Source of the DNA: Lysobacterales bacterium
GTDB lineage: Bacteria > Pseudomonadota > Gammaproteobacteria > Xanthomonadales > Rhodanobacteraceae
Reading direction: 5' to 3'
Assembly (NCBI GenBank): GCA_013298265.1
Contig: JAAFHE010000037.1
Span: 1-12,841, forward strand
Length of the DNA stretch: 12,841 bases
Shown: positions 1 to 5,789 of the stretch, in pieces
Position numbering within the stretch: the first letter of the stretch is position 1
How the letters are laid out: each line of letters opens with the position of its first letter
Translations under genes and position numbers: made by a program
Notes under the pieces: model-generated
Databases searched by the model: none
Told to the model about the DNA's origin: nothing
What the model saw: only the letters and a program-made list of their open reading frames with translations

Positions 1-309
1 GACGTGCACAACCCGGTCACGCGCAACGACGCGGCACTCACGAAGCGCCTGCGCCCGAGCCTCGAAAAAGCCGTCGGCGCGCAGAATGTCATCGAAGTAC
101 CGCCGAACATGGTCGCTGAGGACTTTTCCTACTTCGCCGACGAAGTGCCCGGCCTGTATTTCTTCGTCGGCGTCGTCCCGCCGGGCCAGGATCTGGCCAA
201 GGCCGCACCGAATCATTCGCCGAAGTTCTTTCTCGACGAGAAGGCACTCGATGTCGGGACGCGCTCGATGTTGCAGGTGGCGGTGGATTTTCTGGGCGGA
301 ACGCCTTGA
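1..309 (+). CDS. M20-family amidohydrolase/peptidase, C-terminal part (5' end outside window)
   Basis: The window opens inside this reading frame, so only the last 102 residues are visible. The fragment contains the AEDFSYF motif and, further on, NHSPKF. These match the C-terminal part of the catalytic domain of M20D-type amidohydrolases (the hippurate hydrolase, IAA-amino acid hydrolase and N-acyl amino acid amidohydrolase group). In that family a Glu and a His near these places help hold the metal pair. The family hydrolyses amide bonds of N-acyl amino acids or dipeptides; the substrate cannot be told from this fragment. Whether a signal peptide is present is unknown because the N-terminus is missing. 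The frame ends in TGA at 307-309, four bases before an inverted-repeat element. Confidence 0.85.
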   Translation, partial: DVHNPVTRNDAALTKRLRPSLEKAVGAQNVIEVPPNMVAEDFSYFADEVPGLYFFVGVVPPGQDLAKAAPNHSPKFFLDEKALDVGTRSMLQVAVDFLGGTP

Positions 310-313
310 TGGG

Positions 314-401
314 GCGAGAAAAAAGAGGAGAGGAGTGAGAAACGAGTAACTGCGAAGCGCACCGGCGCTGCGTTCTCACTCCTCTTCACTCGTTTTCTCG
401 C
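314..401. repeat. Inverted-repeat element, 'empty' member of the GAGGAGTGAGAA repeat family
   Basis: Two arms face each other. GAGGAGTGAGAA at 330-341 is perfectly complementary to 373-384, and pairing continues outward imperfectly. The centre holds a second small stem, AGCGC/GCGCT at 356-360 and 365-369 with loop ACCG. Both outer edges carry GCGAGAAAA-like sequence (GCGAGAAAA at 314-322, its complement at 393-401). The 18 bases at 330-347 recur exactly, inverted, at 4745-4762, and 373-387 recurs at 4751-4765. It lies just after the stop codon of the amidohydrolase, so it may also act as a transcript end, but there is no classical T-tract directly after the stem. It is REP- or MITE-like in size and position; no coding content is visible. 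Confidence 0.7.
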
Positions 402-543
402 TTGTCTGGAACTCGTTGCGGATACCTCGGGTCGATAGGGCTTCCTTCGCGCCGTTCGCGCGTATTGCCCTTCAATTCGCAAGCGTCATCGATGACGGAT
501 GCCGTCCGCCGTCGGTGTGCGTGTGCGTGCCGGGAATCTGACG

Positions 544-1128
544 ATGCGCCCATCGCTCCGCAAGTCCGTCGCCTTGCTGCCGCTGATGCCCATGCTGCTG
601 ATGCTGGCGGTGATGATGGGCGGCATGCGCTGCGATCTCGCCCGATGGCGCGGGAAGACAGCGCACGCTCATCTGGTCCGGCTGGAAATGTTGGTCGAAC
701 AGTTTCGGCTCGAGTGTGGCCGGTTGCCGAGAGCGCTAGACGAACTCGTCGGCGTGCTGGATCGCGACGAATGCGACCGCGTCCGGGGTCCGCGGCTGTC
801 GGAGTTCAAGGATCCCTGGGGGAATTGGTTCGTCTATTGGCGTTCGCCTGACGATAGCCGGTTCGAGGTGCGTGCCGTCGGCAAGGATGGCATTTACGGA
901 ACTGCCGACGATGTGGCTGCGGACGGCTGGAAATGGCCGTGGCCGGAGCCGTACTGGCGCTCGTGGATCCCCGGCCCGTGGATGGCCGAGTTCTTTCTCC
1001 AACTGGCCGTGGTGTGCGTGGTCATCGGGTGGCCTTTGAGTGCGCTCGCCGGCTGGATCTGTGGTGCAGTGAGAGCACGTCGCGCCGAGGCCGGCGACAC
1101 TCGCCGTGGCGATAGGTCGCGCGAATGA
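544..1128 (+). CDS. Membrane-anchored protein with GspG-like (type II secretion pseudopilin) C-domain, function unknown
   Basis: The predicted protein has 194 residues. Residues 8-27 form a hydrophobic segment and 149-176 a second one. Between them, residues 44-124 resemble the globular domain of the major pseudopilin GspG: a spacing helix, then KDPWGN (89-94), and a GKDGIYGTADDV stretch (113-124) like the calcium-binding loop of GspG. A prepilin peptidase site followed by a Glu-5-type helix is not seen, and a second membrane helix is not normal for a pseudopilin, so this is probably not a working secretion subunit. I chose ATG 544 because GGGAA lies shortly upstream and the hydrophobic helix then begins at once; ATG 499 in the same frame is possible and would add 15 residues. 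It has no operon partner here: flanks are the repeat element and the nrdA control region. Confidence 0.6.
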   Translation: MRPSLRKSVALLPLMPMLLMLAVMMGGMRCDLARWRGKTAHAHLVRLEMLVEQFRLECGRLPRALDELVGVLDRDECDRVRGPRLSEFKDPWGNWFVYWRSPDDSRFEVRAVGKDGIYGTADDVAADGWKWPWPEPYWRSWIPGPWMAEFFLQLAVVCVVIGWPLSALAGWICGAVRARRAEAGDTRRGDRSRE

Positions 1129-1241
1129 GCGGCTGGTTTCCTACATGACCGACGCGACGGCCGCAGCCCAGGCCCCAGGCCAATAGCAAGCCCTTCGCGC
1201 CATTTTTCTTCACGAAGCTGAAAGCCGAATTGCTTACGAAT

Positions 1242-1257
1242 TCACAGCCAATTGTGT
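1242..1257 (+). promoter_or_regulatory. Candidate upstream NrdR box (weak)
   Basis: TCACAGCCAATTGTGT agrees at 11 of 16 places, counted by eye, with the NrdR box pattern acaCwAtATaTwGtgt. It has good CACA/TGTG arms but a poor centre. NrdR boxes usually come as a pair about three helical turns apart; this one starts 33 bases before the stronger box at 1275. The usual gap between boxes is 15-16 bases and here it is 17, so the pair is slightly off the norm. Confidence 0.4.
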
Positions 1258-1284
1258 TGACCCCGGCCTGTCAACCTCTATATG
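1257..1284 (+). promoter_or_regulatory. Sigma-70 promoter of nrdA
   Basis: A -35 element TTGACC (1257-1262, five of six consensus bases) is followed after 16 bases by TATATG (1279-1284). An alternative -10, TATGTT at 1281, gives an 18-base spacer. Transcription would start near 1290, a few bases before the first helix of the riboswitch, which fits well. The spacer contains the dyad TTGAC-N8-GTCAA (1257-1274). The -10 lies inside the stronger NrdR-box candidate, so a bound repressor would block polymerase. Confidence 0.6.
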
Positions 1285-1290
1285 TTGTGT
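1275..1290 (+). promoter_or_regulatory. Candidate NrdR box overlapping the -10 element
   Basis: CCTCTATATGTTGTGT matches the NrdR box pattern acaCwAtATaTwGtgt at 13 of 16 positions, counted by eye, including most of the central CwATAT.TwG core. NrdR is the ATP/dATP-sensing repressor of bacterial ribonucleotide reductase operons, and its sites commonly overlap the promoter, as here. No nrdR gene is in the window; it is usually elsewhere, so its absence says nothing. Confidence 0.6.
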
Positions 1291-1291
1291 T

Positions 1292-1480
1292 CCGTCGGTT
1301 CCCGGTCACGGCCGGGATTAAACGGGAATCCGGTGCAATTCCGGAGCTGCCCCGCAGCGGTAAGTGGAAACGAACGTCCTCATGAGCACTGGCCCGCAGG
1401 GGCTGGGAAGCGAGTACCAGTAGGTGGGTCCGAGGTTCCGGATCCGTGTCCGCAAGCCCGAATACCTGCCGGCGACCGCG
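1292..1480 (+). promoter_or_regulatory. Cobalamin (B12) riboswitch aptamer in the nrdA leader
   Basis: The order of conserved blocks is that of the adenosylcobalamin riboswitch of the btuB type: GGATTAAACGGGAAT around 1314-1328, GGTGCAATTCC at 1332-1342, GCTGCCCCGCAGCGGTAAG at 1346-1364, GGGAAGCGAG at 1405-1414, and the B12 box AAGCCCGAATACCTGCC at 1454-1470, followed by CGGCGAC. GTC at 1294-1296 can close with GAC at 1474-1476. In this family, bound adenosylcobalamin normally represses the downstream gene. The next gene is nrdA, a B12-independent class Ia reductase. The sensible logic, known from Streptomyces nrdABS, is that B12 shuts off this enzyme when a B12-dependent class II enzyme can work. 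The class II gene is not in the window and is inferred. Confidence 0.93.
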
Positions 1481-1503
1481 CGTTGCACACCGCGTGGTAA
1501 CGG

Positions 1504-1705
1504 CCAGGAGTCTCCGCGGGGAGACGGGTCCAGCGCAGTCGCCGGCTCTTGTGGCCCTGGCGGCGCGTTACCCGAATTCCGCCACTCCGCACGCCCGAAG
1601 GGGCGTGGCTACGACCGCGGCCTGAACCGCGGCGTCGCCGTCCCTTCGTTTTGCCGTTCCCGGGACAGGACGGCAGCCGTGCTCCACTACACCGGAGAGA
1701 GCACC
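1504..1705 (+). promoter_or_regulatory. nrdA leader after the aptamer: likely expression platform with P13-like hairpin
   Basis: About 200 nt separate the aptamer from the nrdA start. A perfect hairpin GTCTCC-GCGG-GGAGAC lies at 1510-1525. GCGGG at 1516-1520, its loop plus the first stem base, is complementary to CCCGC at 1393-1397 in the presumed L5 loop, which is the place of the L5-L13 kissing pair of cobalamin riboswitches. Further hairpins follow: CACGCCC-GAAG-GGGCGTG at 1590-1607, CCGCGG-CCTGAA-CCGCGG at 1615-1632, and GCCGTCC paired with GGACGGC at 1637-1643 and 1668-1674. None has a T-tract, so whether control is by termination, Rho, or ribosome access is not visible. The nrdA ribosome binding site GGAGAG is at 1694-1699. 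Confidence 0.55.
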
Positions 1706-4168
1706 ATGAGCACCACAGAACATGACGTCGCCAGCGCCACTGCTCGCCGCAGCGCTGCGCACACCGATTCCCGCGCGCCGCAGTTCGCGCTGACCCCGCC
1801 GCATTCCACCGGCGCGATGGCCGTGACCAAGCGCAACGGCAAGCGCGAGCCGGTCGATCTGAACAAGATCGTGCGCGCCGTGACGCGCGCCGCCGACGGG
1901 CTGTATTCCATCGATCCGATGCGCGTGGCCACGCGCACGATTTCCGGCCTCTACGATGGTGCGACCACGCAGGAGCTCGACGAGCTGTCGATCCGCACCG
2001 CGGCGATGCTCACGGCCGAAGAGCCCGAATACGGCCGCCTCGCCGCGCGTCTGCTGTCGGACTACATCGCCAAGGAAGTCGCCGGCCAGGAAATCCACGC
2101 GTTCTCGCAGTCGGTCACGCGCGGTCACGAACTTGGCCTCATCAACGAGCGGCTGCTGTCGTTCGTGCAGGCCAATGCGCGCAAGCTCAACAGCGCGCTC
2201 GACCTCGAACTCGACCGCCGCTTCGACTATTTCGGTCTGCGCACGGTCTATGACCGCTATCTGCTGCGCCATCCGAAGACGCGCAAGGTCATCGAGACAC
2301 CGCAGCAGTTCTTCCTGCGCATCGCCTGCGCGCTGTGCGAGGACGTCAGCGAATCGCTGGAGCTGTATCGCCTGATGGGCAGCCTCGACTACCTGCCGAG
2401 TTCGCCCACGCTGTTCAATTCCGGCACCACGCACGAACAGCTGTCCTCGTGCTTCCTGCTCGATTCGCCGGACGATTCGCTGGAGTCGATCTACAAGCGC
2501 TATGCCGACGTGGCCATGCTGTCCAAATTCTCCGGCGGCATCGGCCTGGCGTACACGCGCGTCCGTGCGCGCGGTTCACTGATCAAGTCGACCAATGGCC
2601 TGTCCAACGGCATCGTGCCGTGGCTCAAGACGCTCGACGCGTCGGTCTCGGCCGTGAACCAGGGCGGCAAGCGCAAGGGCGCGGCCTGCGTCTACCTCGA
2701 GCCCTGGCATGCGGACGTCGAGGAATTCCTCGAGCTGCGCGACAACACCGGCGACGAGGCGCGCCGCACGCACAACCTCAACCTCGCCAACTGGATCCCG
2801 GACATTTTCATGCGCCGCGTCGAAAGCGACGCGATGTGGTCGCTGTTTGATCCGAAGGCCGTGCCGCATCTTGTCGATCGCTGGGGCGCCGCTTTCGAAG
2901 CCGCCTACGAGCAGGCCGAGGCCGCCGGGCTAGCGCACAAGCAGGTCAAGGCGCGCGATCTCTATGCGCGCATGATGCGCACGCTGGCCCAGACCGGCAA
3001 CGGTTGGATGACGTTCAAGGACAAGTCGAACCGCGCCTGCAATCAGACCGCGAAGGAAGGCAACGTAGTCCACTTGTCCAATCTGTGCACCGAGATCATC
3101 GAGGTCAGCTCGCTCGGCGAAACCGCCGTGTGCAACCTGGGTTCGATCAACCTCGGCCAGCATATGAACGCCGACGGCTTCGACTACGGCAAGCTCGCCG
3201 AAACCGTGCGCGTGGCCGTGCGCCAGCTCGACCGCGTCATCGACCTGAATTTCTATCCGATCGAATCCACGCGCAGCTCCAACCTCAAGTGGCGTCCGGT
3301 CGGCCTGGGCGTGATGGGCCTGCAGGACGTGTTCTTCAAGCTGCGCCTGCCGTTCGATTCCGAGGAGGCGCGCACGCTGTCCACGCGCATTGCCGAGGAG
3401 ATCTACTACAACGCGCTGGTCACCTCGCACGAGCTCGCGCTCGAACGCGGCGCGCATCCGGCCTTCGCCGACACGCGCGCGGCGCAGGGTGAGCTGCAGT
3501 TCGACGCTTGGGGCGTGACGCCGTCGGATACGACGCGCTGGAACGCGCTGCGCGAGAACATCCGCACCGGCGGCCTGCGCAACTCGCTGCTGATCGCCAT
3601 CGCGCCGACCGCGACGATCGCCTCGATCGCCGGCTGCTACGAATGCATCGAGCCGATGGTGTCCAACCTGTTCAAGCGCGAGACGCTCTCGGGCGACTTC
3701 CTCCAGGTCAACAAGTACCTCGTCGAAGAGCTCAAGCAGCTCGGCCAATGGACCGCGGAAATCCGCGACCGCATCAAGCTGGCCGAAGGCTCGGTGCAGG
3801 AGATCAAGGAAATTCCGGAGCGCCTGCGCCATATCTACCGCACGGCCTGGGAAATCCCGATGCGTTCGCTGATCGACATGATGGCTGCGCGCGGCGCCTA
3901 CATCGACCAGTCCGCGTCGCTGAACCTGTTCATGGAAAGCCCGAACATTGGCCAGCTATCGTCCATGTACATGTATGCGTGGAAGGCTGGTCTGAAGACC
4001 ACGTACTACATGCGTTCGCGCCCGGCCACGAAAATCCAGAAGACCACGGTGACGGCCGCGGCGACGCCTGCGCCGGCGCCCGTAGCGCCGGTCGTTTCGC
4101 AGCAGCAGGCGGAAGCGGCGGTGTTCTGTTCGCTGGAAAATCCGGAGTATTGCGAGGCGTGTCAGTAA
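1706..4168 (+). CDS. nrdA: Class Ia ribonucleoside-diphosphate reductase, alpha subunit
   Basis: This 820-residue enzyme reduces ribonucleoside diphosphates to deoxy forms together with NrdB in the cytoplasm. Residues about 38-125 form an ATP-cone (VTKRNGKREPVDLNKI...) for dATP inhibition, and the ten-stranded catalytic barrel follows. Expected active-site residues are all there: C249 (SSC) and C476 (AVCNLGS) as the redox pair, and N459, C461 and E463 in NLCTEI for the thiyl radical. The radical-transfer tyrosines are Y767-Y768 (TTYYMRS). The tail has a Pro/Ala-rich linker and ends in CEAC (C816, C819), the pair that passes electrons from thioredoxin or glutaredoxin. ATG 1706 has GGAGAG 6 bases upstream; the frame is open further upstream but that part is riboswitch RNA. 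Control appears to be by NrdR-type sites plus a B12 riboswitch. Its partner gene nrdB is 550 bases downstream, unusually far. Confidence 0.97.
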   Translation: MSTTEHDVASATARRSAAHTDSRAPQFALTPPHSTGAMAVTKRNGKREPVDLNKIVRAVTRAADGLYSIDPMRVATRTISGLYDGATTQELDELSIRTAAMLTAEEPEYGRLAARLLSDYIAKEVAGQEIHAFSQSVTRGHELGLINERLLSFVQANARKLNSALDLELDRRFDYFGLRTVYDRYLLRHPKTRKVIETPQQFFLRIACALCEDVSESLELYRLMGSLDYLPSSPTLFNSGTTHEQLSSCFLLDSPDDSLESIYKRYADVAMLSKFSGGIGLAYTRVRARGSLIKSTNGLSNGIVPWLKTLDASVSAVNQGGKRKGAACVYLEPWHADVEEFLELRDNTGDEARRTHNLNLANWIPDIFMRRVESDAMWSLFDPKAVPHLVDRWGAAFEAAYEQAEAAGLAHKQVKARDLYARMMRTLAQTGNGWMTFKDKSNRACNQTAKEGNVVHLSNLCTEIIEVSSLGETAVCNLGSINLGQHMNADGFDYGKLAETVRVAVRQLDRVIDLNFYPIESTRSSNLKWRPVGLGVMGLQDVFFKLRLPFDSEEARTLSTRIAEEIYYNALVTSHELALERGAHPAFADTRAAQGELQFDAWGVTPSDTTRWNALRENIRTGGLRNSLLIAIAPTATIASIAGCYECIEPMVSNLFKRETLSGDFLQVNKYLVEELKQLGQWTAEIRDRIKLAEGSVQEIKEIPERLRHIYRTAWEIPMRSLIDMMAARGAYIDQSASLNLFMESPNIGQLSSMYMYAWKAGLKTTYYMRSRPATKIQKTTVTAAATPAPAPVAPVVSQQQAEAAVFCSLENPEYCEACQ

Positions 4169-4187
4169 GCGAACAAACAGTGGGAGA

Positions 4188-4202
4188 AGTGAGAGAAGAG
4201 TG
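4188..4202 (+). repeat. Left repeat copy (AGTGAGA-N3-GAGTG)
   Basis: AGTGAGAGAAGAGTG shares the AGTGAGA-N3-GAGTG frame with the inverted copy near nrdB, which read on the other strand is AGTGAGAAACGAGTG. It lies in purine-rich sequence 20 bases after the nrdA stop codon and faces the right copy across the S23 gene. Agreement is over 12 fixed positions, so it is weaker than the match between the other two loci. Confidence 0.5.
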
Positions 4203-4226
4203 GTTGGCGGCGCGTTGGGCCTCCAG

Positions 4227-4607
4227 CTACGGTCGACGTGACGAAGGTTTTTGCGCCGCCGAACGGAATCGTCGGCGCAATGTCGTCAGCATGCGACTGA
4301 GTTCGTCGAGCAAGTTACGTAGTCGAGTCGTGTCTTCGGCGGCGAACCATCCAAGGCGTTCTCCAATCGTTGTGAGGGTTTCCACTTCGGCGAGCGAGCC
4401 CTGCGCAATGGCAAGGAAGTTGGCCTTGTCGCGGGGTGACTCTCGTGTCCAACCCTCGGCGATATTGCAGGGCACCGAGATCGCGGCGCGCGTGAGTTGT
4501 GCGCGTAGTCCGAAAAGTTCTTCGCGAGGTAGCAAGGGCGTCAGAGCATAGACGGCGCTCGTAGCCTCCATCGCTCTGTTCCAAACAATTGTTTCCCGGT
4601 ATTGCAT
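4227..4607 (-). CDS. S23-type four-helix bundle protein (23S rRNA intervening-sequence protein family)
   Basis: The product has 126 residues, the normal size of this family. Residues 34-57 (LRAQLTRAAISVPCNIAEGW and following) match the family signature of the form QLRRAAxSIPxNIAEG. The start MQYRETIVWNRAM and the helix after residue 70 also fit. Members were first seen encoded in intervening sequences of 23S rRNA genes (Leptospira, Coxiella); free-standing copies are common, form helical-bundle oligomers, and are related to the Avd accessory protein of diversity-generating retroelements. Their role as free genes is not known. The ATG at 4605-4607 has GGGAG nine bases before it on the minus strand. 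It runs antisense between nrdA and nrdB and is visibly richer in A/T than they are, consistent with a later arrival. A TTGACA lies on the minus strand at 4664-4669 but I find no good -10 for it. Confidence 0.85.
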   Translation of the reverse strand: MQYRETIVWNRAMEATSAVYALTPLLPREELFGLRAQLTRAAISVPCNIAEGWTRESPRDKANFLAIAQGSLAEVETLTTIGERLGWFAAEDTTRLRNLLDELSRMLTTLRRRFRSAAQKPSSRRP

Positions 4608-4718
4608 GGGAATCTCCCGCAGTCTTTGAGCATCCTTGCAGCAACCAGGTTGCCGTACGCCAGTGTCAAGTTTGATATCAGGCTGTTCAAGACTTACCAA
4701 ATCGCCAATGGCGGATCA

Positions 4719-5774
4719 ATGATGAACGCTTCGTCGCATAGCTCACTCGTTTCTCACTCCTCTTCCCCCTCCACTCGCCTGCTCGACGCGGGCTTCAACC
4801 TCACGCTGCGACCGATGCGGTATGCGCAGTTCTATGACATGTACCGCGATGCGATCCGCAATACCTGGACCGTCGAGGAAGTGGACTTCTCGCTCGACGT
4901 GAACGACCTGCGCAACAAGTTCGGTCCGGCCGAGCGGCATCTGATCGAGCGCCTGGTGGCGTTCTTCGCGACCGGCGATTCCATCGTCGCGAACAACCTC
5001 GTGCTTAACCTGTACAAGCACATCAACGCGCCCGAAGCACGCATGTATCTGTCGCGCCAGTTGTACGAGGAAGCGCTGCATGTGCAGTTCTACCTCACGC
5101 TGCTCGATACCTATCTGCCCGAACCCGAAGCGCGCGCCAAGGCCTTCGACGCGATCGAGAACATTCCGGCGATCCGCCACAAGGCCGACTTCTGCTTCAA
5201 GTGGATGGACTCGATCGGCAAGCTCGACCGCATCGAGACGCGTGAGCAGCGTCGCCAGTTCCTGCTCAACCTGATCTGCTTTGCCGCCTGCATCGAAGGG
5301 CTGTTCTTCTTCGCCGCATTTGCCTACGTGTACTACCTGCGTTCGCGCGGCCTGCTGCACGGCCTGGCCGCCGGCACCAACTGGGTGTTCCGCGACGAGT
5401 CGGGCCACATGGCGTTCGCCTTCGAGGTGATCCGTGTCGCGCGCGAGGAAGAGCCGGAGCTGTTCGACGACGCGCTGCAGGCCGATATCGCACAGATGCT
5501 CGACGAGGCCATCGCCTGCGAGCAGCTGTTTGCCGAGGACGTGCTGTCCGGCGGCGTCGCCGGCCTGTCGCTGCGCGACATGCGCCAGTACCTGGAATAC
5601 GTCGCCGACCAGCGCCTCGCCCAGCTCGGCATGCCCAAGCGCTACCACGCGCGCAATCCGTTTGCCTTCATGGATCTGCAGGACGTGCAGGAACTGACGA
5701 ATTTCTTCGAGCGCCGCGTGTCGTCGTATCAGGTCGGCGTGGAAGGCGAAGTGGCGTTCGACGTTGCGTTCTGA
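4719..5774 (+). CDS. nrdB: Class Ia ribonucleoside-diphosphate reductase, beta subunit
   Basis: This 351-residue ferritin-like subunit houses the diiron centre and tyrosyl radical used by NrdA. The metal and radical residues are in order: D87 (TGDSIV), E118 and H121 with the radical tyrosine Y125 in EALHVQFY, E193 (CIEGLFFF), and E227 and H230 in RDESGH. Y125 marks the tyrosyl-radical type rather than the Phe-bearing Chlamydia type. The C-terminal tail ends FDVAF, as expected for docking to NrdA. Conserved sequence begins at residue 21 (LLDAGFNLTLRP). The first 20 residues, Ser-rich, are encoded by the repeat near 4741-4778. ATG 4719 or 4722 are the only starts that keep the conserved N-terminus, with GGCGGA just upstream (spacing better for 4722). 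The next in-frame ATG, at 4816, would delete it. Confidence 0.95.
   Translation: MMNASSHSSLVSHSSSPSTRLLDAGFNLTLRPMRYAQFYDMYRDAIRNTWTVEEVDFSLDVNDLRNKFGPAERHLIERLVAFFATGDSIVANNLVLNLYKHINAPEARMYLSRQLYEEALHVQFYLTLLDTYLPEPEARAKAFDAIENIPAIRHKADFCFKWMDSIGKLDRIETREQRRQFLLNLICFAACIEGLFFFAAFAYVYYLRSRGLLHGLAAGTNWVFRDESGHMAFAFEVIRVAREEEPELFDDALQADIAQMLDEAIACEQLFAEDVLSGGVAGLSLRDMRQYLEYVADQRLAQLGMPKRYHARNPFAFMDLQDVQELTNFFERRVSSYQVGVEGEVAFDVAF
4745..4765 (-). repeat. Right repeat copy inside the 5' end of nrdB
   Basis: Read on the minus strand, this is GAGGAGTGAGAAACGAGT (4745-4762) with three more matching bases, GAA, at its outer side. The 18 bases occur identically at 330-347 on the plus strand. It is translated in nrdB as part of the Ser-rich stretch SSLVSHSSS, just before the conserved protein begins. 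Confidence 0.75.
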
Positions 5775-5789
5775 GTGGAACGCGAGTGC

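Larger units (their letters stand above)
4169..4778. mobile_element. Putative S23 cassette bounded by inverted GCGA...AGTGAGA repeats, inserted between nrdA and nrdB
   Basis: The segment starts at the base after the nrdA stop and ends at the last base before the conserved NrdB sequence LLDAGFNLTLRP. Its left end reads GCGAACAAA then AGTGAGA-GAA-GAGTG (4188-4202). Its right end is an inverted relative: complement of GCGAG at 4774-4778, then GAAGAGGAGTGAGAA (complement of 4751-4765) and ACGAGTG inward. The same end pattern bounds the empty element at 314-401. Inside is one antisense gene for an S23-like protein and no transposase. I see no target-site duplication. The boundary placement rests on pattern matching by eye, and the word mobile is an inference; a REP-like repeat pair that grew around the gene is an alternative. 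Confidence 0.45.

Noticed and set aside
1511..1698. TCTCCG at 1511-1516 could pair with the nrdA Shine-Dalgarno region CGGAGA (1693-1698)
   Set aside because: This would make the ligand-stabilised hairpin at 1510-1525 free the ribosome site, i.e. B12 would activate, contrary to normal B12 riboswitch logic; a six-base match over 180 nt may be chance.
1424..1705. nrdA reading frame stays open far upstream of ATG 1706
   Set aside because: This part is riboswitch and leader RNA; the protein-like ATP-cone begins only about 38 residues after 1706, and GGAGAG stands correctly before 1706.
4227..4607. S23/Avd-like gene as a sign of a diversity-generating retroelement
   Set aside because: There is no reverse transcriptase, template repeat or variable repeat anywhere in the window.
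4602..4718. nrdB frame open upstream to 4602
   Set aside because: The upstream codons cover the S23 gene's own 5' region and show no NrdB similarity; 4719/4722 has the ribosome site.
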